Shown: piece by piece, positions 1 to 12,279 of the stretch
Layout of the letters: each line of letters begins with the position of its first letter
Numbering within the stretch: position 1 is the first letter of the stretch
NCBI GenBank assembly: GCA_040954595.2
Contig: CM082592.2
Span: 8,370,001-8,434,000 of the forward strand
From: Balanoglossus misakiensis
Lineage: Eukaryota; Hemichordata
Length of the DNA: 64,000 nt
Direction of reading: 5' to 3'
Translations under genes and position numbers: made by a program
Notes under the pieces: model-generated
What the model was told of the DNA's origin: nothing
Databases searched by the model: none
What the model saw: only the letters and a program-made list of their open reading frames with translations

Positions 1-3000
1 AGCTGAGCGCCGTTAATATGGCGGTAGCCATTTTGTCCAACAATTTCGCGTATCGGCCTTATTGTTGCGTTGGTGATAGCCATTACGGCTTTCAACCAAC
101 AAAGAGGTCAAGGCCGCTACGCAAGGCGGGTCACCATTTTTTTCACGGAAAGGCAACGGAATTTACACAACTCGATATGATAGTGAACTTGGAAGGCTCG
201 GGTTGGAATTAGCAACCTGTCCTATATGTTTACGCGACATTGATTTGGTCCGCTGTACATTTGATTAAAAGCCAATCGCTTCTAATCGATGTCTTCATTA
301 AGTGAAAAACTCTTTTAATGATGTTACTGTACACCGCTAAGGCTTTCACACTCTGGGAATGTTGTTAATAGCAACGCTGTCAAACCAATTTGTAAAACAA
401 TGGGCGAGTCATCCTACGTCTTGAATGTCAAGCCTTGCTATAGCACAGTGCACAATCAACGCAGTAAACTATAATACTTGTGGGTATATAAACCTGGTGT
501 TCGTCTGGACGGAATCAACACCGTCATAAAATTATCACGAGACGTTACAACTCACAGGTGTCTTAACTGGAATATAAAAAAAATAACTGTAGTCGATTTC
601 ATAGCGGTTAGGTTTCAAATCGCTCACCGTCGCTTAAATCGGATCAAATCTAAATTTAATAGTTTATATCAAAGAATACTTCTGTTTCATCAATTACGTT
701 GCATTTATATTGGGCTGTAAAACCAACGAACGGATGGTAACGCGATCGTGTACACAGGCGGCCATCTTTTTTGCAGTTAATGATGTGTTATTTGTTCACA
801 AATAATAATTATATCGCAAAGATTGTTCATAGTTAAACGGTTTTCCATGATAAGTGACAGACATACGGTAAAGTTATCTGTGCATGTATGTATATTATTG
901 CATTGCTTCAAAATTATCAAATGCCCCATGTCTTTTACTATCTAGAGAAATAGATTTACTTTAAGTTGACTTAGCAAATAACCCATGTGAGTGTATCTCT
1001 ATTCTTGAAGGATTTTCCGATGTCCAGTCACTTTTCTGCGTATCTGAATCTCATCATGTATCATGTATATATAGATTGTCTGCGTACGCCGCGAGATCAC
1101 GATTTTTCCCTTCACAACCGGTGCGGACGATTATCAATTGTGTCGTTTGAATATGTTCCAATCACTCTTATCACGGGCCAGCTCTAGCAGAAAGAAAATT
1201 CGCGGAAAATACTTGTACAGATGAAAATCAACCGCAATCAATAGTATCACGTGTGGCTGTCTAAGTGAAATGAGCTGATATGGTCAGATATAGGACCGTC
1301 ACTGATAATTGCGCTGTATCATTACAGTCTCACACCTGCATGATTATCGACAATTCAATATATCACTCACAGTACATAAAAAGTGTGTTCAATTATTCAT
1401 GTCAGATTCAGAAGGGAAATGGCTGACCGTGGCTGTTGTGAACGCATGCAAATGCACCCGAAGTGGCAAGAGATCAGATTGAACCACCGGGGACACTGTC
1501 CAGCACGAACATTTCATTATTCAGTTGGTTGCACGTCTGACGATGAAACGCGTGGAAAACATTGATTGCGGAATTCCGCATTTGAGTCCGGTTTCAGGAG
1601 TCGGTTGTTGGGTACCGGGTGCGTTGATTTGCTGGGCACTCATTAGGGATTGGATTTAACTTGAATCCGGCGTGGGATGCCTACCACTATCAAATAACAA
1701 TTTTAAAATTCATAGTGAAAATCTCGCTTCATTATAAAAGTACCAATGTTTACGACATTTCCAAAGAAATGTACTCAGCATTAAGGCTCAACCCTAAATC
1801 AAAGTACGTGCAATTTTAGTTTTTTTTGTAATGCCAATGGCGTACTCCTCCTAGCTTGTGCGATCCTTCAATATTTCGCGTGCGGTTGAATGTACACGAT
1901 CTCACTACCTGCGCGTTACCTTGACAACAGACGAATCAGATTTGAAGTGGCGAGACCTTAAGAATCCGGAATGCGCAAAATAAACCCCTGTAAAAGTGCA
2001 GAGACACGGGAACGTAGCCCTTGTGCGGTTGATGAATAGCGCAGTGAGTATGCGGATATTGGATGCTTTCCAAACACACTCTTGTGGCTGTGACACCTTG
2101 ACACGGATACGGATACAGGATTATTGCATCAAAATGGCGGCGGCCAACACTCTCATTTATTTTGAACTCCCCCAAAAATGGATGTGGAATTTTACTCCGC
2201 TTCTTGTAAAAAGACCATTGTCTAATGTCTATAATCCGCGACGGACAGGCATCGCACTGCATGGCGACACCGTCACACCCAATTTAGCATCAATTTAACT
2301 AAAAAAACTTTCATTAAAAACGAATCAAATCTGTAATTCTCCAGTGGTTCGTTATTGTAACCACGACGCAACATTAATTATTTTATCTTTAGTCCCTCGG
2401 GCACGCTGCAATTACTACCAGTAGAGAATGTGAACTATTTTCACCTTTTTATATTGCACGGGATTTAAAGTGCGTACTATATCTAAAGACCCATTCTTCG
2501 CGATCGAATGAAAACGTATGCGGTCACGTATGCAAATTAAGCCACGGTAACCATGGCAAGCTGAGATCCAGCCAGTGACAGATTTTCACGGGTTGGCCGC
2601 CATTGCACAATAGTCAGTTTTCATGTACAGTTCTGATTTATGGGCAAATTCGATCGAGAGGCGTTTCTTTTATTCATTGCCCCTTTTTGTTTATTTCATG
2701 GAGCTCCTTGCTCAATGTTAATTATGGAATACGCAGTTTAAAAAGGGTCCTTTCAGAATCTTCGATATCACAACCATCGAACTGTGATTGTAAAAATGCC
2801 CGAGACGATCACGCGCAGAGAAGACACGCGACTCATTGTTGAAAATGCCAGAATATCGGCCGTTAAATGCCCTTTCTGCTACACAAGGACGAGATAAATC
2901 TATTCAGTGAAGAAAGGCCGCCATTAATTTTGCATTTAAATGAGTATATTTCGCAGGGAAGAACCATTTAGACACAACACGACCCACTTTGGCAGGCAGT

Positions 3001-5391
3001 CTCTTGGGTAAAAACTGAAATCACGCAGCGGATTTCGTTGTTTCCGTCTGACATTTGAAATATCGGGTCAGAGTCGGAGAAAATGTATTTCGCGTGAGAT
3101 AAAACGAGTCATTTAAGATTTAATGAAGTTTACCGTTTTCTACCGACGGCAGGGGGGCAAAGGCCGGTTGCCATGGCGACACGAGATGCCGCCAGTAGAG
3201 GGAGTCTGGCGTCTGCTTGGCAGGCTGCATCGACCTTTTTGCAGGCCAGTAATTTTGTCACGATAATAATTTCATCAAATGAAAAAAAGAGGGTCAACTG
3301 AGCCATGAATACAGACATATTTCTTTGTGAGTTCAAAAAATATATATCTGTTTTTGTGTCTTAACCGTGGTAAAAAGTGCAGGAAGCTTAATCGTGAAAA
3401 AAAAACGCAGGAAGAGGGTGCTATTTTATCATAATTGTCATTGAAAATAAATGCGAAATTTCGCTTAACGAGGCACGCTGGATTTCATGAGCTATATTAC
3501 AAATTAGTCTTCGGACCCCGCGGCAGTGATTGAAACGTGTTCAGACCTGAAGTACATTCACATGGGCATTTTGTCACGAACGTAGCGTTATTTATATCTA
3601 AACTCCCTCCTGCCAATATAAGATATTATGAGACTGCTTTTTGTTTGCCATAGTAAGGTTGGACGCGTATGCAAGTATAAGGTTTGAAGGTAGATGTACT
3701 TTGCTGTTGAATCGGTGTTGCGTTGTGAAATCTATGTTCAAGTTCTAAATGGAGATGACAACATCAACATCGACATTGATGATGGGTCATGGTGGTGATG
3801 ACGACACAGTGGCGACAGCGGTGACGACGACGACGATGGTGATCATGATGGACGAGCTCGAAACGTAGAAATACCTTCGTTAATCGAAAAAAAAAATATG
3901 TTCGGGATGTATTCACAAACCCGATTATTATCAGTCATATTCACCATCTTTTAGTTCGCCTGTGGCATATCCTGGTTCAACTCCGTGCGTTGACATTATT
4001 TCCATTTTAAGGGGAAGAGATAAATACTCTATGGCAAGCAAGTATACGGTTCATTTCCGTGCGATGACCTTCTAAAATTCATTTTAAAAGGGAAAGAACA
4101 GTACCCAGGCCATTCTCAACGTACATTAATGGGTAAACAATAGACTGCTCTTCAGAAATCACAGTTTATCAAGGTTGTACGTGATCGGGGGACACATTTT
4201 AGCGAAGTTCAAAATGACAGTCCCCGAACCCTTTCAATTCTTTGCTATACTACATTGTGTTAGGGTCCGCGGGAGGTTTGAATTGGATGACCCAGCCTCT
4301 TTTAATTGGAATAGTAAAATACAACACTGTATAAGGAAAGAAGATAGTGTAGTACATCATTTCTTAAAGGTTGTGTCAACAGGTTTAATTAAAACAAAAA
4401 AAATGTTTGTGACGTAGAATTTTAACCAAGAATTGCACGACAATATTTCTTGATAGGAAAGGTCAAACTATCATATTCCATATACGTGTCACGTGACTTC
4501 TGGGAAGGTTTTATTCGCCAGCGCTGGCGGCCATATTTGTCCAATTACTTGCTAAATTACTACATTTTGTACAAGTTCAGTAGGCAACTCACATCTCTCG
4601 ATAAATATGGTAACGCTGAAGTTGAATTATCAAGAAAATGTGAAAAATTGAGATCAGAGCGTATCACGACGCACCTGAGCGACATGAAGACGTTAAAGTG
4701 ATGCTGAAATCGCTTGCAGAGATGCAGTGTACTGAATCCAATTAATCGGGTCTGGTCGCTGCACTCAACCCTGCAATTGATACGCGCACGACTCTGCCAT
4801 GGATATAGGCTCACCTATAGATTATGTTAAATTGGGGGGAAATTTGGGTCTTTGGAACTTGCCGCGTAAAAGCACCTTCTGTGGCCGCCATAATAGCAGG
4901 AAGCGACGGCCGAATGCAGTGTGTTCCGCGCAGGCTTGATAAAGGGAGTACGCATTTGAATTTTGAATGAATATACATGTACTTCTTTTCGGTGGAGATA
5001 ATCGTACATACAAAATTTCATACATACTTACATACATGTACATGACACATACATCCGTGTCTGTTTGGGAGCGCTGTTTTCCCCGCTAAATACAGGTCTG
5101 ATGCTGTTTACCAGGTGGTGTGCGTCAACAGGTGTCATTAGGCCTATGGTACAGCGATGCATATTGGACTTGAAGTCACTGGAAAAAATACGAGAAGAAA
5201 AAACTTTATGTATTTATGGCATATTATGATTGTATTGACCCGTCGGGTCTGTTAACGCTCTCAGCTCTGGGCTGAGTCAGACTTCATCCAAATTTAAAAC
5301 AGAGCTTTGCTCGTTACTTGTATAGCCTAGGCCTATTAAGTGAAATCTCTGTCTTGTTCTCAATTCAGATTTTCTCCTCTGTCTTTTACAG
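1..5391. other. Non-coding stretch upstream of / within intron of the Spec3-like gene
   Basis: I see no exon here that I can support. The open frames are short (at most about 108 codons), overlap one another on both strands and lack family motifs or splice context. The sequence may be intergenic, or part of a long intron of the Spec3/Stum-like gene, whose N-terminal exons I could not find. It contains a degenerate GAY-type trinucleotide tract near 3.75-3.85 kb and two TAGGCCTA palindromes at 5139 and 5328. Confidence 0.5.
3753..3849. repeat. Degenerate GAT/GAC trinucleotide tract
   Basis: This run of imperfect GAT, GAC and GGT triplets contains a short pure (GAC)n core. It has no long open frame with splice sites, so it looks like an old, interrupted microsatellite rather than a coding Asp repeat. 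Confidence 0.6.
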
Positions 5392-6256
5392 GAAGTATTG
5401 TTGCGGCCATCGGAGCGCTGTTTTGCTGCAATAAGGCCAGGTGTGGGACAAGAATAGCACATTTCTGTTTCAACTTTTGGTGTGGCGTGTTTCAGTTGGC
5501 CTTCGCTGTACTTATCGTCGGCTGGATATGGAGTGTCCTCTGGGGACTAATGTATGTCGGCTTTGCTCGTAAGTAGTCGCCATATTAACATCCGGGGCAG
5601 GAGTCGTCATGGGGACCGGGGGGGGGGGGGGGTTCGGTTGTGGTGTATCCTGGAAAGTTCAACCTACCAAGCACAAACTCTACATTTTTAGCCCAGACGC
5701 TGATGTCAAAACTCTCCATCTTCCACAAAGTGATGGAACAAGTAAAAGTCAAAATGTGTTTGGTGGAATATATTTGGTATGACAAATGGGCATGGCTAGA
5801 GACAGAAACATCTCAACAGCACAGACAGCCTGAGACAGACAGACAGACAGCTGATACCATCTCGGACGTGATAGTAACGTGATAATTTTTTTCGTTTCAG
5901 TTGACGACGACGAAAAGGATGAGCAAGGAACAACTCAGCGCCGAAGACACGACACGAGACTCCACCAAGCTGCAGTGTACCCGTACCCTGTTGGAGAGTC
6001 CCCGCCGCCGCCGCCTGGATCCCCACCCCCCGTATTCTGCGACCGTCCGTACACGCCACCTCCGTCGTACATAGAAACTATGCAACAGCAACCACCGTCA
6101 CACGAAGCGATTGTCGCCGTCCAAAATCAATACGGACAGTTCAACGCCGTCCACGTGCCCCACCCCCAACAACAACAAAACATTTACACGAACAACAGCG
6201 CTCAAACTCAACAAGAGCCGGTTGGTTACCTTACCCCGGGTCAAGTGCCGACGTGA
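5392..6256 (+). CDS. Spec3/Stum-family membrane protein, C-terminal two exons (partial)
   Basis: Two exons are visible: 5392-5568 (after a ttttacag acceptor, ending at C|gtaagt) and 5901-6256 (after tcgtttcag, ending in TGA). The first encodes a small hydrophobic pair of segments with Cys residues (GALFCCNK, then FNFWCGVFQLAFAVLIVGW followed by IWSVLWGL). The VGWIWS..WG core is the hallmark I recall for the Spec3/Stum family, two-pass membrane proteins named from a sea urchin ectodermal protein and a fly mechanosensory factor. The second exon encodes a hydrophilic, presumably cytoplasmic tail of about 118 residues. It has an acidic start, proline runs, a PPSY motif at 6059-6070 and Gln-rich segments. 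The exon before 5392 must supply the first base of a Gly codon and the usual N-terminal PGxGT helix; I could not find it in 1-5391. The family call rests on the hydrophobic core only. Confidence 0.72.
5618..5632. repeat. 15-base G homopolymer
   Basis: This pure G run lies inside the intron of the Spec3-like gene. It is one of ten G or C runs of at least 11 bases found in this window. Confidence 0.95.
6059..6070 (+). other. PPxY (WW-domain ligand) motif in Spec3-like tail
   Basis: The codons read P-P-S-Y inside the tail of the Spec3/Stum-like protein. PPxY motifs bind WW domains, for example those of NEDD4-type ubiquitin ligases. Functional use here is an inference. Confidence 0.5.
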
Positions 6257-6424
6257 TTTGAGCCAGCACCCGGCATGGACTTATGAAAGGGCTGTTCAAA
6301 AAACACCCATTCTTGAAAGACTTCCTTCAACCTTCATTTTTTATAACCAAGTGATATTTTTGTATTGAAAACTGCGATCGTTGCATTGGTCGGCAAGGGG
6401 CCACGCCTGGTTGCCATTCGACGC

Positions 6425-6430
6425 AATAAA
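6425..6430 (+). terminator. Polyadenylation signal AATAAA (Spec3-like gene)
   Basis: This is the first canonical AATAAA after the stop codon of the Spec3-like gene, 169 bases downstream. It gives a plausible short 3' UTR. Further AATAAA copies near 7.82 kb could serve a longer form. Confidence 0.5.
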
Positions 6431-8915
6431 GACGAAAGAGAGCCCAGCTGCCACATTGTGTCGTAGAGGGCGTGTGATTGGCTGTGCCTGTTTCAGCTTC
6501 TCTGGATTAGTCAGGTCGACTTATTTTCCTTTTTATGAAGATGATTCTTACGAATGACGTGGCAATAATACCGTCACCTTGAACGAGCGTATTACACTTT
6601 TGGTTTGACAGATTTCACCACAATCGAGTCGGTCACCCACAGTCCCTGCATCGTGCGGAGGGACTATGAACCTTGAAACTTTTTTGAACACCTTCCGGGA
6701 AGACGGCACTCGAGAAATGTACAAATATCGTTCCATCGCTCGTTGATAGTTTTATTATGGTGCTTTACCCGTAATATCTATCTACCTAAACTGTTCCTAG
6801 GAAAAGTAACTTACGTTTTCACTGTCCGTGTTTTTGAGGCTTTCTTGTGAATATCACGGTCCTCGCCTAGTTCTTGTTGGGATCGATTGTAAAAATATTT
6901 ACAGCGTGACGTGTTTTTATGTTTTTTTTCTTCTTCTTCTTCATTGAAATGCTTATCATTTAATCAAGAGAGATGGGGAAAGAGAGAAACTTGGCCCATA
7001 TTTTGAATTGTAAAATATGTTGAAAATTAAGACTATGAGTTCGGCGTGTTTCGAATTTATCATTTTGTGGGCATGTTCTCTCGTGGTCTGAGTTGCAAAG
7101 ATTGTTTGGCGAACTGCAGAGTGCGGACATCGTCCGCCCGAATAAACACCGCTTGGCGAAGATAAAGAACCATTTTACTTTTGGAGCACTGTTTCTGGCA
7201 AATAGCTCTCTGAGTTCAATGCAGTGACCCTTCGCCTCGTATATTTTGTTATATGGTCCCATTATTAATAATTTTTGAATGATTTAAAATACAATTAATG
7301 TACTTAGGCCTGTCGATCATACAATGACTGGAAGATTTTTTTCTCACAAAACACTAAAAGCTAGGTCGTGGAGAGTGTACTAAATTTTACGTTTGCAGTA
7401 CTATATTCGTATAGGGGAAACATGCCCAATTCAGCCTGGTATTATTCTTGAACTTGAAGTTGTATACTGACCGGCCGGCCATGCCACGGAAGCTGCAGCC
7501 TGAGTGCACGGCCGCTGATGATGATGGACCCTGAGTTTTGGCCCTGTGTTGATTGCACGTAATAATATGTTAACATATTTTGATTTTTCATGGTTTTAGA
7601 CAGATCAATCGTTATATTTTACAATATGCTTTCATGACCTTAACGAGGCGAACTTGTGATTTGTCGTTTTTGTTTTTAAGGGTAAGCTAATTAACCGTCC
7701 AATTATAGAACTGTTCGTTTGATCGTATATATATTTCTCTAAAAGCTAATGCGATGATTATAAACTCAAGAAGATTTTATAGATTAAAGTGAAAAGGTTG
7801 CGTTCATTTGTTGTTTTGTAAATAAACAGAATAAAATAAGAAAATATACAACCAGTAATAGAACATCTTAATGTTTCTGTCGTGTTTATTTTGTATGTAA
7901 TTCGTGACGTCGACTGCTATGCTGAACTAAACTCAACTGCTCTTTCCCATTGCCCTTGGATGCTACGAACTTTCCCTTTTTGTTTTTTTTTTGCCCCACG
8001 AAAATGAAAATTTACGAAAGCCGATTGTGACATTCACTTTTATTATCCACCTCCATAAATTATAGGTGCTATACCCATAGTGCAAAACTATTGAGTCTAA
8101 AATTTAACCTTTTATGATTTGGAGTCACTGGTCCATACTAAGCCCCATTAGGCCTATGTTTAAAATATTTCCATTTCCATATCTATGCTTTCTAAAAACA
8201 AATGTAGTAAAAAATATTGTTTATCGTCACGGTACTTTGATATTCTGTAGGCCTATTTCATTCAGTGTCTGGCTGTAAAAGCATTCCCCTTCTCATTCCA
8301 CCACCGAGGGCCCAAGCAACCAAGGTAGATCATCCCAAAATGTTCTATGTTTAACATCTTAAATTACACTTAGGCCTAGATGTACTTTTGCGAGTCAAAG
8401 TCCCGAAGAACGTCAGTGATTCTGTGCAAGGCAGTAAGTAACCGCTCAGTGACCTTGTACTGTACAGACGCAATGATGCACCTCCCATTAAAACAGAGCC
8501 GCGTCTGCATATCCACTATAAAACAGGCACCCTCATCTTTTAGCTTGTGATAAGCCATAATGTGCTGATCCCCATCACGATCACTCTGACATGACCGTGC
8601 GAGGTCATACGAAATGCACCCTGGGAATCGGTGACACCGGTGCGAAGTACGCCAACCAGGTCAGGACGTTTTTGTTGTGATAGCCGAGTTGTTTCGCGAT
8701 TTTTGGGACAAAATCTGAAAACTGCAGTCTCATCTTTCAGCTGCCCTCGTGCGTTGAACGAGTGTTTCTTCTGAGCTGGCAGTGACGATTTAGTTACAAG
8801 CAAGTGAAGATGTGAAACGAATCTCGTTGCATTATATGTACAGTGGACGATGCGACAAACAACTGTATCATCAGTATTATAGTAAGGAGTGATGTTGTGA
8901 TGTCACCTTGACATT
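6431..8915. other. Intergenic region between Spec3-like gene and nuclear receptor gene
   Basis: I see no gene. Open frames are short and on both strands. TAGGCCTA occurs three times in a cluster (8149, 8248, 8371). The end of the stretch should hold the promoter and 5' UTR of the nuclear receptor, but I cannot point to a convincing core promoter. Confidence 0.5.
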
Positions 8916-11900
8916 ATGAATATGGCGTCAGCGTCTCAACCAGGTGTAACTGGGCAGACAACGATGACAAAATCAGAGAAAAGAGTGTCCGAGAGTCTCG
9001 AAGACAGTAAGTGTATTGATTTCGAGTAATTGGCATGACTACCTTTTAAAACTGGGTCTATCCTACATTTTACTGCACAGTGTCCTGCTTTCAGCGACAG
9101 TCATTTACAAAATGGTTTGTCGTGGCGTTCGAGTTTGACACCGTAATATGTAAATTTACGATAATGTCACAGTACTGTCTTCGTCAGGGATTTTGTGTAA
9201 ATCACTGAAAACGAAGTGTTTTTCTCTGGTTGCCACCAACAAACACAGGAAATAGAATTTTAAGAGAGACAATGTAATAGACTAGCAGCTGTGTGACCTA
9301 GTTTTCGATATGTATGAAAGTCTCTCTTGGTTGACTATTTTTATGGGGTGAGAACAAAGCCAAAATTAATATTTATGCTGTTACTTGGTTACTGTGTTTC
9401 TTGGGTATTCCCACAGTAGTAATTTTGTATTGTAACACAGAGAGTAGAGATATACTATCTGTGATTGTAATCATGTGTGTCTTTCTAATTCAATTATAAA
9501 TGTCTCTATTTGGTCATTACTTGGTCTTTTATTATGCCAAATGAGCTTGATCATCATTAACGTTCTATTATTTTGGTTGTTGAGTCACTATTATGTCATT
9601 ATTTGGCCATTATTATGTCATCATTATGTGACCTCATTTAACCTACTTATCTGAACTCCAATTGAACTCGTACCCAGAAGTCAATGGTGTGAGATCATGG
9701 CGAGTGTTGGAACGACACGCCAAAGCTGCACATTCATAACTACAGGTTTTCTTTCCATGTTCATGTCTTCACAAAATCCTTTACCAGTAAAGTTTATATG
9801 TATTTTTTATAATATCAGATTTTTAATCAGGCCATAACAAGCAGAGTCTGAACATACGCTACAATTATTGTTGATTCACAGATTACAGTTGTGGAGATCC
9901 TGATTTGCGTCAGTGTTGGGTGTGTGGTGAGAACTCTTCTACTTATCACTATGGAGTTGTTGCCTGTGATGGTTGCAAGGTATGTACCAGACCAAAATAG
10001 CCGTACCAGACCAAAATAGCCGAATTAAAATGATGAGCATTCAAAAGCTTAGTGCTGTCAACCCTAACAGAATAGGTCACTTGCTCAAACATGTAGCATT
10101 GTTGTGAATCATGCTTATGTCTGAAAAGACAACAGTGTTTCCATTCAGATCCAGTGTCCATGCATGTTGTCCAATGTACTATTTTGGTATCTTATTTAGA
10201 TAGACTGCGTGTGCATTATAAATATGACTGAAATATTTAAGAACACATGGAAATTTACAATTTGCTACAAATTTGGAGCTCCAGAGTTTGTACCTTTCAA
10301 ACGTATATTCTGTTTATTTTTTTCAGAGTTTCTTCTCCCGTAGCCAGTCTCTGCACAAAACATATCAATGTGTGGGCAAAGAATGTGTTGTTAACAAATT
10401 TACCCGTAACCAGTGTCAGTTTTGTCGATGGGTCAAGTGTCAGGCAGTTGGCATGTCCAAAGATGGTGAGTTAAAGATTGTTTCCCCCTTAGAGCTGGCT
10501 TGGCCTATCAACTCCAATTGTAAAGTCAGGTCTCATGCTGTTGCAGTTCCATGTACTCCCTGAACAAAGCAAACTGATCTCGTGACACTTATGACTGATC
10601 TCGTGACATTACATCATGATAACTGTGCGTCTGTATCTTGTTTTTCTGTTTTGTGACCGAAGCTTGCAAGCTCGGAAGACGATCCAAGAAACTGAAAGCT
10701 GCCATGAGAGAGAAGAGCCGGAAACTTCTGAACTTGGAGAATCCCGCGTACGACGAGTCGTCGGGCCAAACCCGGCAGAAACCACTCCTCGGGCAGATCA
10801 AGTCGCAGGAAGTGGTCAACGTCGTTCGTCCGTTCCGCATCGAGACGAAGGACAGCAGCATCCTGCAAACGCCGATCAAAGTCGAGTTCAGCCCGCCGGA
10901 GAGTCCCTGCGAAGCGGCGGTCTCAGAGGAGAAAGTGTTGCCAGGGCAACTGCCGTGTAAAGAAGAGCAGCTTGAGCAGTCTCCTTGTTTGAGCGAGGAG
11001 GACATTTCTGAGGGAAGCGACGAAGCAGCTGAGAGCCAAGACGGAAACTGTGCAGAAACTGATTTCAGATCTGAGGAAGCGCCAGAGCGCCGGGAGACAA
11101 CCGGAGGAACGTGCGCCATGGCAACTGATGCGGCGCCGGCAGAGACCGGGGACGAAGAAGAACCACCTGTCCAGGCGCCAGTTCATGTGATGAAAGGTCT
11201 GACGGCGGAAGAATTGGTGCGCTGGCTGGAGCAGTGTCAGTACGAGAGCTTCATCCTGCACCACTTCCGGGAGCGGGAGAAGTTCCAGAAGGAAAAGTCG
11301 AAGATGATCAAGTCGAAGATGGGCAAACGGCAGCTGCTGCACAAGGGCAGGTCGCACGACCCGCGCAGCCCCGACGCACCGTGGGACGCGAAGGAGCGAG
11401 TGGCCGACCAGACGGCGCCCTTCACCTTAGGCCAGCACTCGTGTAAGGTCGAAGGTCTGACGCCGTCCAAGACCTGGCAGTACGTCAGCCAGACGTTCAC
11501 CGTCCTCATCGAGGGCGTGGTCACCTTCGCCAAACGCCTGCCCAGCTTCAAGCAGTTTGATATGGAGGACCGCATGACCATTATCAAGGCCGGCTGTTTC
11601 GAAGTTGTTCTGGTGAGGCTCTCCATGCTGCACCATTTGCCATCCAACACGATGACTTTCTTCGGCACGGACATGGCCATGACGCTGCAAGATGCCCAGA
11701 AGACGCCCATGGGTAGCTTTGTGACGGGAATGTTTGATTTCTGCGGCAGGATCAACTCTCTGAATCTGACGAACAGCGAGAAGGCTCTGCTGTCTGCAGT
11801 AACCTTGATGTCAGCTGGTGAGTAAAAATAAGTCAACACGTGATCATTAGACGTGATGTTTGATGCTTGATTGAGTAATGGTTGCTTCCCGCGAGGTGCA

Positions 11901-12279
11901 AATTCATCAAGGACTCTCTCAGATTGTCGCACAAGTTTAAAACAAAAAAAACAAAAAAATTGTTTAATTGCGGAGAAGGTTCAAATAATGAACTACACAT
12001 CTGGAGAAACAAAAAAATATATTTTTTTTCTTTCCAGACCGACCTGGCTTGAAAAGTAAAGAATTGGTGTCGTCGATGCAAGAGACGTTTCTACAGGCGC
12101 TGCAGCACGAACTGATCAAGAACCACGCGGAAGACGAGACGCTGCTGTCGCAGGTGCTGCTGCTGCTGCCCAAACTGCGGGAGATCAACTTCGAGCACAA
12201 CAAGAAACTGATGGAGATGAAGATCAACCAGGATATCAAATTTCCGCTGTTGCACGAGGAAGTTTTCGAGACGTACTGA
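8916..12279 (+). CDS. Nuclear receptor, NR1 (REV-ERB/E75-like) ligand-binding domain, atypical P-box
   Basis: Five exons join in frame to 574 codons: 8916-9006, 9882-9979, 10327-10465, 10663-11817 and 12038-12279. The start is ATG-AAT-ATG; the second ATG (8922) is equally possible. Residues 34-101 form a two-zinc-finger DNA-binding domain, with finger 1 Cys at 42, 45, 59 and 62 and finger 2 Cys at 78, 83, 93 and 96. It is followed by the VGMSKD hinge start. The P-box reads CDGCKS instead of CEGCKG, and the D-box Cys pair (78/83) is four residues apart instead of the usual five. A long acidic hinge follows. The ligand-binding domain (about 340-574) has the helix 3-5 signature FAKRLP...IIKAGCFEV, the SADRPG motif and a C-terminal helix-12/AF-2 motif (PLLHEEVFE). 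The LBD reads closest, from memory, to REV-ERB/E75. It is probably a nuclear, ligand-regulated transcription factor. The exact subfamily is uncertain. Confidence 0.9.
9984..10021 (+). repeat. 19-bp perfect tandem duplication in receptor intron 2
   Basis: The 19-base unit gtaccagaccaaaatagcc occurs twice head to tail, four bases after the exon 2 donor. It is a recent local duplication with no evident coding role. Confidence 0.85.

Noticed and set aside
1936-2298. Overlapping frames of about 100 codons on both strands
   Set aside because: Mutually overlapping frames without motifs; I could not link them to the missing N-terminal exons of the Spec3-like gene.
10589-11119. 176-codon minus-strand frame
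   Set aside because: It is antisense to the acidic hinge of the receptor and low in complexity.
11237-11932. 231-codon minus-strand frame
   Set aside because: It is antisense to the nuclear receptor LBD exon, with no independent support.
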